Below are positions 1 to 8,604 of a DNA stretch of 64,000 nt, one piece after another. Position 1 is the stretch's first letter. Each line of letters opens with the position of its first letter. The notes under the pieces are model-generated. The model had not been told where the DNA came from and did not search any database. It saw only the letters and a program-made list of their open reading frames with translations. This DNA comes from Pseudomonadota bacterium (GTDB lineage Bacteria > Pseudomonadota > Alphaproteobacteria > UBA9655), in assembly GCA_018242065.1 (NCBI GenBank), contig JAFECQ010000015.1, positions 54,125 to 118,124 on the forward strand, read 5' to 3'. The translations under genes and the position numbers were made by a program.

Positions 1-566
1 GTCATAGATGTTTCGATAAGCCCGGGATAAATGGAGTTTACACGAATATTATCCTTAGCATAATCGATAGCAGCAGCTTTTGTTAAAAGCTGAACGGCTC
101 CTTTAGACGCTTCATAAGCTGCTGCCGAAGGGCCACCGATAGATAAGATATTAATAATGGAGCCTCCACCCGCTTTGCGCATAGCGCCAGCAACATACTT
201 ACACCCTAAAAATGGTCCCTTTGCATTGACTTCAAAAACTTTTTCCCATTCCTTTGCGCTTGTATTTTCGAGATCTTTTTGAATCAAAATTCCAGCATTA
301 TTAACAAGGATATCCAATTTGCCATGAGCTTTTGTTACTTTTGCAATAATCTCACTCCAATCCTCTTCGCGGGCAACGTCATGTTTAAAGAACATTGTCT
401 TGCCATTCTTTTTTTGAATTTCACGGATTAATTTCTCTCCTGCGGCTGTATCTACATCTGTTGCAATAACACTTGCTCCTTCTTGAGCAAATAAGAGTGC
501 TTGACTGTAGCCAATCCCATTTCCCGCACCTGTTATCAGTGCGACTTTTCCTTCTAGCTTTCCCAT
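1..566 (-). CDS. SDR-family NAD(P)-dependent oxidoreductase (C-terminus cut by window edge)
   Basis: Short-chain dehydrogenase/reductase. The start ATG (complement of 564-566) follows an AGGAG Shine-Dalgarno six bases upstream. About 188 residues are visible, running off the left edge of the window. The Rossmann nucleotide motif TGAGNGIG lies near residues 12-19, followed by the conserved NNAG and the catalytic YEASK (YxxxK) with the upstream serine in a SIGG context. The partial C-terminus reads YPGLIETSMT, a usual SDR segment. The substrate cannot be told from sequence; many such enzymes reduce 3-oxoacyl or small keto compounds. It lies 19 bases upstream of the STAS-like gene on the same strand and probably shares its transcript. 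Confidence 0.9.
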   Translation of the reverse strand, partial: MGKLEGKVALITGAGNGIGYSQALLFAQEGASVIATDVDTAAGEKLIREIQKKNGKTMFFKHDVAREEDWSEIIAKVTKAHGKLDILVNNAGILIQKDLENTSAKEWEKVFEVNAKGPFLGCKYVAGAMRKAGGGSIINILSIGGPSAAAYEASKGAVQLLTKAAAIDYAKDNIRVNSIYPGLIETSM

Positions 567-585
567 TATGATCTCCTGTTAAATA

Positions 586-957
586 TTAAGACTGCTTTTT
601 ATCGAGCCATTTTTGGGCTTCTTTGTATTCTTTGCTTTTAAAATGCTTGAGCTCCATTTTCCTTAAAAACAGGTTTGAAACTTTTATGAGAGGGCTCATC
701 CACCATTGGTCACCTACGGTTGCAATTCGTTCAAAGTTTTTAATGTGGTGGATGCCAAATTTAAAGTCATCAAGCATGGCCTTACTCTCAATCTTTTCAA
801 AAGTGCGCATGTCACAGAAAGCGCGGAGAGGAGAGGATGTTTTAATGGCCTTCTTAAGTTTAGGGATGAGAATTTTTTGATAGTCATCATGTGTGACGAC
901 ACCTTCGTATTTAAGATGAACAAGTTTGCCATTTTGCTTATTTGAAACCTGGATCAT
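586..957 (-). CDS. SpoIIAA/STAS-like protein (DUF3478-type)
   Basis: Small 123-residue cytosolic protein. An in-frame extension to 1020 is possible, but a strong GGGAGG Shine-Dalgarno sits just before the internal ATG at 957, so the protein should start MIQVSNKQNG. The pattern of short beta strands (LVHLKYEGVVTHDDY), a helix, then LRAFCDMRTFEKIE and a C-terminal amphipathic helix rich in K/E resembles the SpoIIAA-like family (PF11964). Members are STAS-fold proteins of unknown role, some linked to lipid or nucleotide binding. Family assignment is by pattern only. It lies downstream of the SDR gene in the same direction. Confidence 0.65.
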   Translation of the reverse strand: MIQVSNKQNGKLVHLKYEGVVTHDDYQKILIPKLKKAIKTSSPLRAFCDMRTFEKIESKAMLDDFKFGIHHIKNFERIATVGDQWWMSPLIKVSNLFLRKMELKHFKSKEYKEAQKWLDKKQS

Positions 958-1062
958 TTTTTCCTCCCTTTTTGATCTTCTATTAAAAATATGCCTAATT
1001 TTTAAATAAATTGTTAACAAGGAGATGTTATTATTAAATTTGTAAGAAAAAGGAGGAAATGA

Positions 1063-1239
1063 ATGAAAAATTTTCTAATGCTATGTGCAATAGGAGCCGT
1101 CTCTTTAACCCTTTCGGGATGTGCTTATTATGGCGGGGTTGATGAGCCTTATTATGGGCCTGGTTATGACGGTGGTTTCTACGGTTATGACTATTTCTAT
1201 GGCGGTGGTCATGGCCATCATGGCGGACACCATCACTAA
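1063..1239 (+). CDS. Small Gly/Tyr/His-rich lipoprotein
   Basis: A 58-codon gene. It has an excellent AGGAGG Shine-Dalgarno, an N-terminal signal MKNFLMLCAIGAVSLTLSG and a lipobox LSGC with the modified cysteine at residue 20. The mature chain is only about 39 residues and almost entirely Gly, Tyr and Asp, ending GHGHHGGHHH. The histidine cluster could bind metal ions and the Gly/Tyr stretch is probably disordered. No family is recognised. It stands alone on the plus strand, head-to-tail against the MFS exporter that ends at 1255. The signal peptide and ribosome site make it convincing despite its size. Confidence 0.75.
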   Translation: MKNFLMLCAIGAVSLTLSGCAYYGGVDEPYYGPGYDGGFYGYDYFYGGGHGHHGGHHH

Positions 1240-1254
1240 GAAACTCTTATAGAC

Positions 1255-2820
1255 CTATAATGCGATTGGAGCATGTGCTTGGGGAGTTGTAACTTTCATT
1301 GAGCCAATTCCCCAAACCGTGAGGCCTGCAGCCGCAAGAGCGCAAAGACAACCGAACATCATATTAAGAGAGAGCCCATGCACAAAAGCTTGATCAACCC
1401 AACTTAAAAGCTGAGGAATTTGCTCAGATGGAAACCCTTTAAGTTGAGAAGCAGAATGTTCAACTTTTGAGATTACTTCTGCAAGAGTTTGATGTTGGTC
1501 AGGCGTAAGCATCATTCCATGAGCTTGGCTGATGTTAACAAGATAACTTCGTCCAAATAAGACCACAAAGCTGGTGGAAAGAACAATGCTAAGCGTATTG
1601 CCCACCATCATAAACATCATATAAACGCCAGAGGCTACATTCAAGTCTTCAGCTGGAACGGCGCGCATCATGGCTGTGTTGCATGCTGTAAAATAGGCTC
1701 CTAGTCCTGTTCCGACAAGGAACATAGCTGTTATGACGTATGTAAGAGAAGAATCCGCCTTTAAAAATATCAACATTCCTAGAGCAACGGCTGTGACGAG
1801 AGCTCCAAAGACCATAGGACCTCTAATTCCAAATACATCAATCATTTTGCCGCCAATGGGAGAAAGGAGGCCCATACTAATGGTCATGGAAATAAAGATT
1901 AAACCTGTTTCATAGCTCGAATAGTGGAGGGTGTTTTGGAGGTAAAGCCCCATCAAAACAAGAACCATTGAAAAGTTTATAGCCATAAAAAACTCTCCCA
2001 CAGTTGCGGCCATGTAGGCTTTGTTTTTCAACAGATGGGATGGAATCATGCGAAGTTTTTGAGTTCGATCTCGAAGGATATAAAGCCCGAGCAAAAGGAG
2101 TCCAAAGATCATTACTTCCCATAATGTAATGCTTGCTATCCCCCAAGTTTCGATTTGGTTGAGCCCATAAACGCTGATACATAAACCCGCACTTAGCAAA
2201 AAAGCACCAATATAGTCAATTTTCTCCTTAATGACGGGCAAGATGTCTTTTGCTGCATAGAGTTTGAGGATTGCAATAACGATAATTCCTAATGGAATAT
2301 TGATATAAAAAATCCAGCGCCAGCTCGCTTCTTCAATAATCAATCCAGCAAGACTAGGACCTGCTGCAAGACCAAAGCCGGCAAAAGATAAAATGATACC
2401 CATGACAAAACCCTGTTTCTCAGGAGGAGCAGTTGTAAAGATCACAGCCCAGGCAGGTGCTGAAAAAACAGCAGCGCCTAATCCTTGTAATACTCTTCCT
2501 AAAATAAGAATTTCAATAGAATGTCCTGCCCCTGTGAGACAAGAACCAGCCATGAATAGAATTAACCCTGCAATGAGAGCATTTCGTTTGCCATAAAAAT
2601 CGGCAAGGCGGCCAGCAGGAATTACAAAAGCGGCCCAGACAAGAACGTATGAGCTCAAAAGCCATTGAAGACTATTAAGATCTGCATTAATTTCCTCAGC
2701 AATAGGAACAAGGGTTAAATTGACAGCTGTGTAGTCAATGTTCAAAAGAAAAATTAAGACGCCAACTGAAATGAGGACCATCCAAGCATGTAGGGAAATT
2801 GTAGAGGAGGGCGCAGACAT
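1255..2820 (-). CDS. MFS drug exporter, DHA2 (14-TM, EmrB/QacA) family
   Basis: A 521-residue inner-membrane antiporter with about 14 hydrophobic segments. The N-terminal half carries the MFS motif A-like GRLADFYGKRNALI between helices 2 and 3. Motif C of drug:H+ antiporters appears in helix 5 as GFGLAAGPSLAGLI, followed by SWRWIFYINIPLGI, which is highly typical of DHA2 proteins. The start ATG follows AGGAGC at good spacing. Family members expel lipophilic drugs, dyes or bile salts using the proton gradient, often with an EmrA-type adaptor. No adaptor gene is adjacent, so it may act alone. The substrate is unknown. Confidence 0.9.
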   Translation of the reverse strand: MSAPSSTISLHAWMVLISVGVLIFLLNIDYTAVNLTLVPIAEEINADLNSLQWLLSSYVLVWAAFVIPAGRLADFYGKRNALIAGLILFMAGSCLTGAGHSIEILILGRVLQGLGAAVFSAPAWAVIFTTAPPEKQGFVMGIILSFAGFGLAAGPSLAGLIIEEASWRWIFYINIPLGIIVIAILKLYAAKDILPVIKEKIDYIGAFLLSAGLCISVYGLNQIETWGIASITLWEVMIFGLLLLGLYILRDRTQKLRMIPSHLLKNKAYMAATVGEFFMAINFSMVLVLMGLYLQNTLHYSSYETGLIFISMTISMGLLSPIGGKMIDVFGIRGPMVFGALVTAVALGMLIFLKADSSLTYVITAMFLVGTGLGAYFTACNTAMMRAVPAEDLNVASGVYMMFMMVGNTLSIVLSTSFVVLFGRSYLVNISQAHGMMLTPDQHQTLAEVISKVEHSASQLKGFPSEQIPQLLSWVDQAFVHGLSLNMMFGCLCALAAAGLTVWGIGSMKVTTPQAHAPIAL

Positions 2821-2888
2821 GAAAAGCTCCTATTTTTGAAGAAGTTATTTCAAAAAATAATAGAAAACAAGAGTCAAAAAACTATTTT

Positions 2889-4037
2889 TTAAGATAGCTG
2901 TGACTTTTCGACCTTACGTCTCTTCCAAACCCAGCTCACAAGATTAATCATTGTTAGAAGAATGAGTAGAGGATACAGATAGTAAAGGATAGGTGCAAGG
3001 AACGCTACTATTCCATTGAAACCTAAATTTGACATAAGAAATGTTGTCAAAACAGTCATAAAAAGACATATAAATCGCGGAAGAGTATTCTTAAAAATCT
3101 GTTCGTAAAGATAATCCGTAAAGACGGTTGTCAGAGCGACCACAGTTGTTAGACACGACAGTATAATAGCAATTGTTACGATGCGTCCGCCAAAATTTCC
3201 GAGTGTGAGATAGGCAATGATACTTAAAAATTGCTCAGGAGCATGTTGACTCAGAGCTTCTGCAAATGTGGCACCCAAATAAACAAGAGCAAGATAGACA
3301 ATGAGCAAAAGGCTTGATCCAAGAAGTATCGCATACAGAGAGAGATTAAATGAAAGGGTGTTATCTTCTTCGTCTTTTGAGAATTTAAGTTTAAAATGGC
3401 GCGCAACAACAGTGGCAAAGAAGAAACTCGCAATCAAATCCATCATTTGATATCCCTTGAATGAGCCATCTTGAAAAACATCCACAGGAGAGAGGAGGCT
3501 TAGCGCAGGAGATTGTGCATAGAGAAGTCCAAAAATGAGAATAAATCCCACAGATAAAATTTTTGCGGGAGCTAAGATGGCACCTAAAAGCGGAATAACT
3601 TGGTTTTGATTGATACATAAGAGAAAAACAATGCAGCTCATGACAAAGCTGAAACCACTTAAATGAAAGTGAGGGGCTAATATTGAAAAGCTTCCAAAAG
3701 CAACTGTAATGCATCGAGGTAAGGCCCCAAATGGCCCTAATAGCAAGAGCATTAAAAAAATAAGAGTAAAAGCAGTTACTTTTCCAAAGCGTTCAAAAAA
3801 ATTCTGGTAATTTCCATTATAAAGAAGGATGCCAACCAACCCGAGAAACGGGACAAGTATGCCTGTTAGGGTTAGGCCTGCAAAAGCAGGCAAGAAAGCG
3901 CTGGTCGCATTTTTCCCTGCTAAAAGGGGGAACACTAAGTTTCCGGCTCCAAAAAACATCGCAAATACAGCAAAACCACCTGTAACAATAGCTAATAGTT
4001 CTTTTGAATTTAATTTTAACATTTTATTACTACTCAT
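2889..4037 (-). CDS. brnQ: Branched-chain amino acid:cation symporter (LIVCS/BrnQ family)
   Basis: A 382-residue polytopic membrane protein with about 12 helices. The N-terminus contains the family hallmark FFGAGNLVFPLLAGKNA, the LIVCS sodium/leucine binding signature. Family members import leucine, isoleucine and valine with Na+ or H+. I place the start at the ATG at 4037 rather than 4046, because an AAAGGA Shine-Dalgarno lies eight bases before it and overlaps the upstream ATG. It is somewhat shorter than Escherichia coli BrnQ (439 aa), and the C-terminus ends shortly after the last helix. Uptake of branched-chain amino acids fits a scavenging symbiont. Confidence 0.85.
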   Translation of the reverse strand: MSSNKMLKLNSKELLAIVTGGFAVFAMFFGAGNLVFPLLAGKNATSAFLPAFAGLTLTGILVPFLGLVGILLYNGNYQNFFERFGKVTAFTLIFLMLLLLGPFGALPRCITVAFGSFSILAPHFHLSGFSFVMSCIVFLLCINQNQVIPLLGAILAPAKILSVGFILIFGLLYAQSPALSLLSPVDVFQDGSFKGYQMMDLIASFFFATVVARHFKLKFSKDEEDNTLSFNLSLYAILLGSSLLLIVYLALVYLGATFAEALSQHAPEQFLSIIAYLTLGNFGGRIVTIAIILSCLTTVVALTTVFTDYLYEQIFKNTLPRFICLFMTVLTTFLMSNLGFNGIVAFLAPILYYLYPLLILLTMINLVSWVWKRRKVEKSQLS

Positions 4038-4336
4038 TTCTATCATCCTTTGATATATAAGTACGACTTATCTACATTTCTTCTTTTTTATTATAATAAT
4101 GTTGGGGGAGGGGAATTGGGCAGCTAGCCGCCCACATTCAAGATGGATGATGAAATAATTTTAGTAAGGTGGGTAAATTTTTTAATCATGTAAAAAGTAT
4201 AAGAATCCTTTTTAATGGATGAAAGAAAAATCGACGAGTATTTGTTAAAATGGATTTAAGTTTTTGAAAAACAATCGAAGTTTCTTGTTTTGGATGTCTA
4301 TATATAGTTGATTTAAATGAGAGCGACGCTGTTTGT

Positions 4337-4350
4337 GACTAAATTTAGTC
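4337..4350. promoter_or_regulatory. Perfect 14-bp palindrome upstream of toxin-antitoxin pair (candidate operator)
   Basis: GACTAAATTTAGTC is its own reverse complement and lies about 50 bases before the antitoxin start. A further half-site GACTAA recurs at 4371-4376. A TTGAAA box begins directly after the palindrome (4351-4356), a plausible -35 element. Phd/YefM antitoxins repress their own promoters by binding such palindromes. The rest of 4038-4400 is AT-rich sequence with no open frame I can support. Confidence 0.55.
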
Positions 4351-4400
4351 TTGAAAAAGTATTGTTTTTTGACTAATCTGATAAAAAACAGGAGGTGCTT

Positions 4401-4667
4401 GTGAAAGAAATTTTACTTTCTGAAGATGTTGTCCCTATTGGTGAATTTAAAGCTCATGCGGCAAAATGGCTTGCGCAAGTTAAAGAAACGGATCATCCTT
4501 TAATAATAACGCAAAATGGTCGTCCGGCTGGTGTGTTGCTTTCTCCACAGGAGTTTGATCGTTTCCAAGAAAAAGAGAGATTTTTTTATTCAGTTGCGCA
4601 AGGGCTTGAAGATATAAAAGGAGGACGTGTCTTTTCAACTAAAGATTTGAAAGAACGTCTTGCATAG
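4401..4667 (+). CDS. Type II antitoxin, Phd/YefM family
   Basis: An 88-residue antitoxin starting at GTG 4401 behind an AGGAGG Shine-Dalgarno. The upstream GTG at 4395 overlaps that site and is unlikely. The N-terminal half (GEFKAHAAKWLAQVKETDHPLIITQNGRPAGVLLSPQEF) is typical of the Phd/YefM DNA-binding dimer fold. The C-terminal tail (GGRVFSTKDLKERL) would wrap around the toxin. It is followed 14 bases later by a ParE-like toxin. The product should neutralise that toxin and autorepress the operon through the palindrome at 4337-4350. Confidence 0.88.
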   Translation: MKEILLSEDVVPIGEFKAHAAKWLAQVKETDHPLIITQNGRPAGVLLSPQEFDRFQEKERFFYSVAQGLEDIKGGRVFSTKDLKERLA

Positions 4668-4681
4668 ATTATTCTCTTTTA

Positions 4682-4984
4682 ATGAAGCTCTTATGGACCC
4701 AACAAGCATTAGAAAGACTTCTAGAAATTCAACAATATGTTGAAGGGAATACTTCAGCCGGGGTAGCAGCTAAGTTAATTAAAAGCCTTATTAGAAGAGC
4801 TGAAAACTTGCCAAGTTTTCCATATATGGGGCGCATTGTCCCAGAATTTTATTCTGAAAATCTTCGCGAAATTATTGAAGGAAAGTACAGAATAGTGTAT
4901 TCTTTTCAAAAAGATACAGTGTTTATTCTCACGATTTTTGAAGGACATCGGTTGTTTCCTGAAAAAGACCTTCTCGTTAATTAA
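4682..4984 (+). CDS. ParE/RelE-superfamily toxin
   Basis: A 100-residue toxin with the ParE layout: an N-terminal WTQQALERLLEIQQYV helix pair, a central FPYMGRIVPEF segment, and a strand-rich C-terminus LREIIEGKYRIVYSFQKDTVFILTIFEGHR. The RIVY strand is typical of ParE toxins, which poison DNA gyrase. RelE-type ribonuclease activity cannot be excluded, because the superfamily shares the fold. It is translated just after its antitoxin. There is no clear separate promoter, consistent with a two-gene operon. Confidence 0.85.
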   Translation: MKLLWTQQALERLLEIQQYVEGNTSAGVAAKLIKSLIRRAENLPSFPYMGRIVPEFYSENLREIIEGKYRIVYSFQKDTVFILTIFEGHRLFPEKDLLVN

Positions 4985-5243
4985 TAGTAACTAAAAAGGA
5001 GATAAATATATTTTTATTTGTCGGGGTTTTGTATAAGTTTTTTCTTGATTTGTTTGAAATTAGCTCTTACATAGAATACATGACATTTAGCAAATTCACA
5101 AAAAGTGCTTTTTTATATAAACGACCTCGTTTCTTCTAAGGCCATTATCTGATGGCTATCTTAGGCTATTGCCTAACAATCAAGTTTAAAATGTATATGA
5201 TTTTTTAATTCCACACGGAATTTTACAAAACGAGGAGACGAAT

Positions 5244-5582
5244 ATGATGACGATACCTTATGATGATTTTGCAAAAGTGAACATACTTTCAGGTACAATC
5301 ATAAAGGCAGAGGTCTTTGAGAGAGCCCGCAAGCCCGCCTATAAAGTATGGGCTGATTTTGGTCCCGAAGTTGGTGTGTTACAAACGTCAGCTCAAGTAA
5401 CAATTCACTACACCCCCTCATCCCTAATTGGACGTCAAATTTTAGGTGTGACAAATTTAGGGACAAAAAATATTGCTGGCTTTGAGTCCCAATTTCTTTT
5501 GGTAGGTTGTGAAGATTTACATGGGGCGGTTTGTCTCGCCACTCTTGACCCGAAGGTTGGGAATGGAAAAAGATTATTTTAA
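5244..5582 (+). CDS. csaA: tRNA-binding domain protein, CsaA-like
   Basis: A 112-residue stand-alone EMAP/tRNA-binding OB-fold protein. It matches the CsaA family closely in pattern: YDDFAKVNILSGTIIKAEVFERARKPAYKV, the central strands and SSLIGRQILGVTNLGTKNIAGFESQFLLVG. CsaA is a dimeric tRNA-binding protein proposed as an export-related chaperone. The start is the first of two adjacent ATGs, with GAGGAG upstream. The leader contains two small inverted repeats, TTAGGC/GCCTAA (5161-5176) and AATTCC/GGAATT (5207-5222), which might affect expression. A terminator-like hairpin follows. Confidence 0.88.
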   Translation: MMTIPYDDFAKVNILSGTIIKAEVFERARKPAYKVWADFGPEVGVLQTSAQVTIHYTPSSLIGRQILGVTNLGTKNIAGFESQFLLVGCEDLHGAVCLATLDPKVGNGKRLF

Positions 5583-5594
5583 TGAGGTAAAAAG

Positions 5595-5641
5595 AGCCGT
5601 GTGAACTCCACTCACGCGGCTACTTCATATATTATTTTTTT
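5595..5641 (+). terminator. Hairpin terminator after csaA-like gene
   Basis: A ten-base stem AGCCGTGTGA (5595-5604) pairs with TCACGCGGCT (5612-5621) with one G-U. About a dozen bases later a T-run begins (5633 onwards). The spacing to the T-run is longer than ideal, so strength is uncertain. Confidence 0.55.
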
Positions 5642-5706
5642 TAGAAGTTAATCCCCTATTTCACCTTTAATCTTTTCACGCTAAACTCCTCTACAAGGAG
5701 AAAGAA

Positions 5707-7767
5707 ATGAAGCGCATTTTATTAGCAATCTGGAGCTTTTTGTTTTTAAGCGGCGTTGCTTTTGCTGTGCAGATGCCTTTAATAACAGGTGAAAAGGAAC
5801 CTTCTGTATCTCCTCCCCTTAAAACGATCAAAGTTAGCGAAATTAACGCTAATCTTTTTTCTGCTATTTATGATTTTATGCAAGAAGCTGGAACGGGTAT
5901 TTTTGAGGGCTTTGTTTCCTTAAAAGACTTTGTCGAAACAGGAGAATGGCTTATCATAAGTCTCCAAACGCCTGAAATGCGTAATTTGGTGGGAGCCTTC
6001 AGCGTACGTCTTTTAATTTCAATTTTGATTGCATTTGCTGTATCTCAAGGATTTTCTTCCTGGCTGACACCAAAGATTCATGAGCTTTTAAAATGCGTTG
6101 AGCATCCTTCTCCTCATAAGCAAAAAAAGATTACCTTTGCAACTATTTTATCTCTCGTTCCTCCTCTTACTTTTGGATTCTTTTTGTATACTATTTTCAG
6201 GCTTATAAGTCCTCACGATGGTGTGTATCTCGAGGTTGTCCGTATCTTAAGTTCTGGGGCGGTTATCATTTGGGCTCTTTTGAATGTAGCTCACATTTTT
6301 TTAAAGCCCTTAAGCGCTGAGCACCAGCATATTCCCCTTTCTCGTGAAGTTCTTGCAACGACTTATATTTGGATTCGACGGATGGGCGTTGTTGCACTTT
6401 TTGGTTTCTTCGCCCTCGAAGCGGGCTCTTTAATTAGTTTACCGATCGCTGGAGAGAGGCTTTTGCTTCAAGGATCAGGATTTATTATTGCTGTTTGTGC
6501 GATTCTTATGATGCTTTCTCTTCATGAAGAGGTGAGTCATTGGATTCAACAGCAACGGGGACATCCAAAGCTATCAAGTCTGAAGAGAGCATTATTGCCA
6601 TATCTTCAATACAGCTATATTCCTGTGATCGTTTTTATTGTTATTAGTTATGTTAGTTGGGTAACTCATGAGTTAGATCGATTCCATGTTATTGTTTGGA
6701 AGTGCTTATTTACCTTAGCTCTTTTCCCATTTTTACGTGTTGCTGCTCATTGGATTCGTAAATTGCGAATTTTATGTATTCAAAGGAAAGTACAGGGTGT
6801 TGCTCCGTCTTTTGCAAAGCGCATGATTTTTTATGGGCAACAAATTGACTTTATAACAATCGTTATTTTGAATGTTTCAGCGCTTATTTTTATTCTTGAT
6901 GTGTGGGGTTTCAATCCAACTTTTTTTATTTTCTCCCATGCAGGTCGGTTGATCGCAGAAAAGGCTTTCAGCATTTTTGTTATTATCGTGGTGGCGCTTT
7001 TCATTACGCGTATGGGAAATGATCTTTTAACGCGTTATTTAAGTAGCGAAAAAGAGCTGGTTAGTGACGCAGAAAAACAAAGAGCCGCTCGTTATAAAAC
7101 GATTTCAAGCGTTAGTCGTAATGTGCTTCGGATTGCTGTTTGGACGCCGGCTATCTTATTTATTATCGTTGAACTTGAAGTTGATGTCGTTCCTATTTTG
7201 GCAACAGTTGGTATCCTTTCGGTTGGGCTTTCATTTGGTGTGCAGTCTCTCGTCAAGGACCTTGTAACAGGCTTTTTTATGCTGCTTGAGGATGCTTTTG
7301 CAGTTGGTGATTTGGTTGTCATCAATGGTCAAATGGGACGTATTGAATCCCTGACAGTTCGAGTTGTGAGACTTCGCGCCACGGATGGATCTCTGTTTAC
7401 TTTTCCTTATGGGAATATAACAACCCTTTGTAATCAAAATAGAGACTTTTCTGCGGCTCTTATGTTGTTTCAAGTTGGCTTTGATGCAGATATCAATCAA
7501 GTTTTTGAGATTCTAGAAAAGATTTATGCCGATCTTCAAAAGGATAAAAAAACGCGTTCTCTGCTTGCAGGCCCAATAGAAATTGATGGTGTGAATGAAG
7601 TTAATGAGCATGCTTTTGAAATTAGAGCTGTTCTAAGAACCAAGCCGGGACAGCACTATAAAGTACGGTGGGCCTTTAATCGTCTTTTAAAACAGTACCT
7701 TGAGGCGAATAAAATTCCTGGGGCTTTCCCTCGTCAAATTTCATATAACTATGCCCTTGAAAAATAA
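5707..7767 (+). CDS. MscS-family mechanosensitive ion channel, large form
   Basis: A 686-residue inner-membrane channel. A signal-like N-terminus (MKRILLAIWSFLFLSGVAFA) follows an AAGGAG ribosome site. A periplasmic-like segment and around ten hydrophobic helices lead to the conserved MscS pore and beta domain at roughly residues 490-610. There GVLS-type pore helix residues read VGILSVGLSFGVQSLVKDL, then TGFFMLLEDAFAVGDLVVING. The C-terminal alpha/beta vestibule ends near the terminus. It would open under membrane tension and release solutes during hypo-osmotic shock. The extra N-terminal membrane helices place it with the YbdG/YjeP/MscK-type large homologues rather than minimal MscS (286 aa). 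Confidence 0.92.
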   Translation: MKRILLAIWSFLFLSGVAFAVQMPLITGEKEPSVSPPLKTIKVSEINANLFSAIYDFMQEAGTGIFEGFVSLKDFVETGEWLIISLQTPEMRNLVGAFSVRLLISILIAFAVSQGFSSWLTPKIHELLKCVEHPSPHKQKKITFATILSLVPPLTFGFFLYTIFRLISPHDGVYLEVVRILSSGAVIIWALLNVAHIFLKPLSAEHQHIPLSREVLATTYIWIRRMGVVALFGFFALEAGSLISLPIAGERLLLQGSGFIIAVCAILMMLSLHEEVSHWIQQQRGHPKLSSLKRALLPYLQYSYIPVIVFIVISYVSWVTHELDRFHVIVWKCLFTLALFPFLRVAAHWIRKLRILCIQRKVQGVAPSFAKRMIFYGQQIDFITIVILNVSALIFILDVWGFNPTFFIFSHAGRLIAEKAFSIFVIIVVALFITRMGNDLLTRYLSSEKELVSDAEKQRAARYKTISSVSRNVLRIAVWTPAILFIIVELEVDVVPILATVGILSVGLSFGVQSLVKDLVTGFFMLLEDAFAVGDLVVINGQMGRIESLTVRVVRLRATDGSLFTFPYGNITTLCNQNRDFSAALMLFQVGFDADINQVFEILEKIYADLQKDKKTRSLLAGPIEIDGVNEVNEHAFEIRAVLRTKPGQHYKVRWAFNRLLKQYLEANKIPGAFPRQISYNYALEK

Positions 7768-7916
7768 CTAATCTTTTTTAACTCTTTTTTAACTTTTTTA
7801 ACCTGCCAATTTTAAAGAGTTATTTTTGCTTGACTTAAAAAGAATACAAGACTTTCAAGTCGTTGTGTGGGGGTGGCCTTGAATCAAAAAAAATGATACT
7901 TATATAGAGTAAATAA

Positions 7917-7934
7917 TTTGATCATTCGATCAAA
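7917..7934. promoter_or_regulatory. 18-bp interrupted palindrome upstream of carD-like gene
   Basis: TTTGATC and GATCAAA arms of seven bases flank ATTC, about 85 bases before the CarD-family start. It could be an operator for a transcription factor; nothing further identifies it. Confidence 0.35.
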
Positions 7935-8018
7935 CCTACAACTAGATTTTTTTATCCTCTCTACAATAGCTAGGTAGAATAAAAAACTCTTTATGCAACA
8001 CTAAGCGGAGGGTTGAAA

Positions 8019-8516
8019 ATGGCAAAATCGTCTCTTTTTTCATGCGGCAATCATGTGGTTTATCCAGCACATGGCGTTGGGAAAATTAAGTCTATAGAGT
8101 CTCATGAGATTGGTGGGCATTCTCTTGAGATGTTTGTGATCTCTTTTGAAAAGGATCGAATGACTTTGCGCCTCCCTGTTGCTAAGGCAAAATCATCTGG
8201 ACTACGCCCTGTTTGCACCTCTAAAGAGATGGCGAATGCTATTAACACTTTAAAAACGCGTGGTCGTGTGAAACGTTCCATGTGGAGTCGACGCGCTCAA
8301 GAATATGAAGCAAAAATTAATTCAGGAGATCCCATTTGCTTAGCAGAGGTGGTTCGTGAGCTTTATAGAACGGCAACTCAACCTGAACAATCTTATAGCG
8401 AGCGTCAAGTTTATCAAAATGCTCTTACGCGTTTGGCAGGAGAGATCGCTGCTGTTGAAAATATTGATACAGAAAACGCTATTCAAAAAGTCGAAACGAT
8501 TTTAGAAGCAGCATAA
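8019..8516 (+). CDS. carD: CarD/CdnL-family transcriptional regulator
   Basis: A 165-residue protein beginning MAKSSLFSCGNHVVYPAHGVGKI. ATG 8019 is chosen because GGAGG lies seven bases before it; a TTG two codons upstream is also open. The N-terminal RNA polymerase-interacting Tudor-like domain has the typical VVYPAHGVGKIKSIE opening. The C-terminal helical domain includes the conserved KRSMWSRRAQEYEAKINSGD segment, usual for alphaproteobacterial CarD/CdnL. The protein contacts the RNA polymerase beta subunit and stabilises open complexes at housekeeping promoters. It is monocistronic, with an 18-bp palindrome upstream and a strong terminator downstream. Confidence 0.93.
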   Translation: MAKSSLFSCGNHVVYPAHGVGKIKSIESHEIGGHSLEMFVISFEKDRMTLRLPVAKAKSSGLRPVCTSKEMANAINTLKTRGRVKRSMWSRRAQEYEAKINSGDPICLAEVVRELYRTATQPEQSYSERQVYQNALTRLAGEIAAVENIDTENAIQKVETILEAA

Positions 8517-8526
8517 CTTTTCACAA

Positions 8527-8577
8527 TCCCTGATTTTTTCTTGCTTTTTCCAAGAAAGTCAGGGATTTTTGCTTTTA
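8527..8577 (+). terminator. Rho-independent terminator after carD
   Basis: TCCCTGA plus a T-rich arm (8527-8543) pairs with CAAGAAAGTCAGGGA (8551-8565), followed at once by a T-rich tract. It is well placed 10 bases after the carD stop. Confidence 0.8.
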
Positions 8578-8604
8578 TAGAAAAGCTCGAGTGAAAAGGA
8601 CAAA

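Noticed and set aside
4100..4400. CRISPR-like or phage attachment structure near the antitoxin
   Set aside because: Only one palindrome and a half-site are present; no regularly spaced repeats or integrase.
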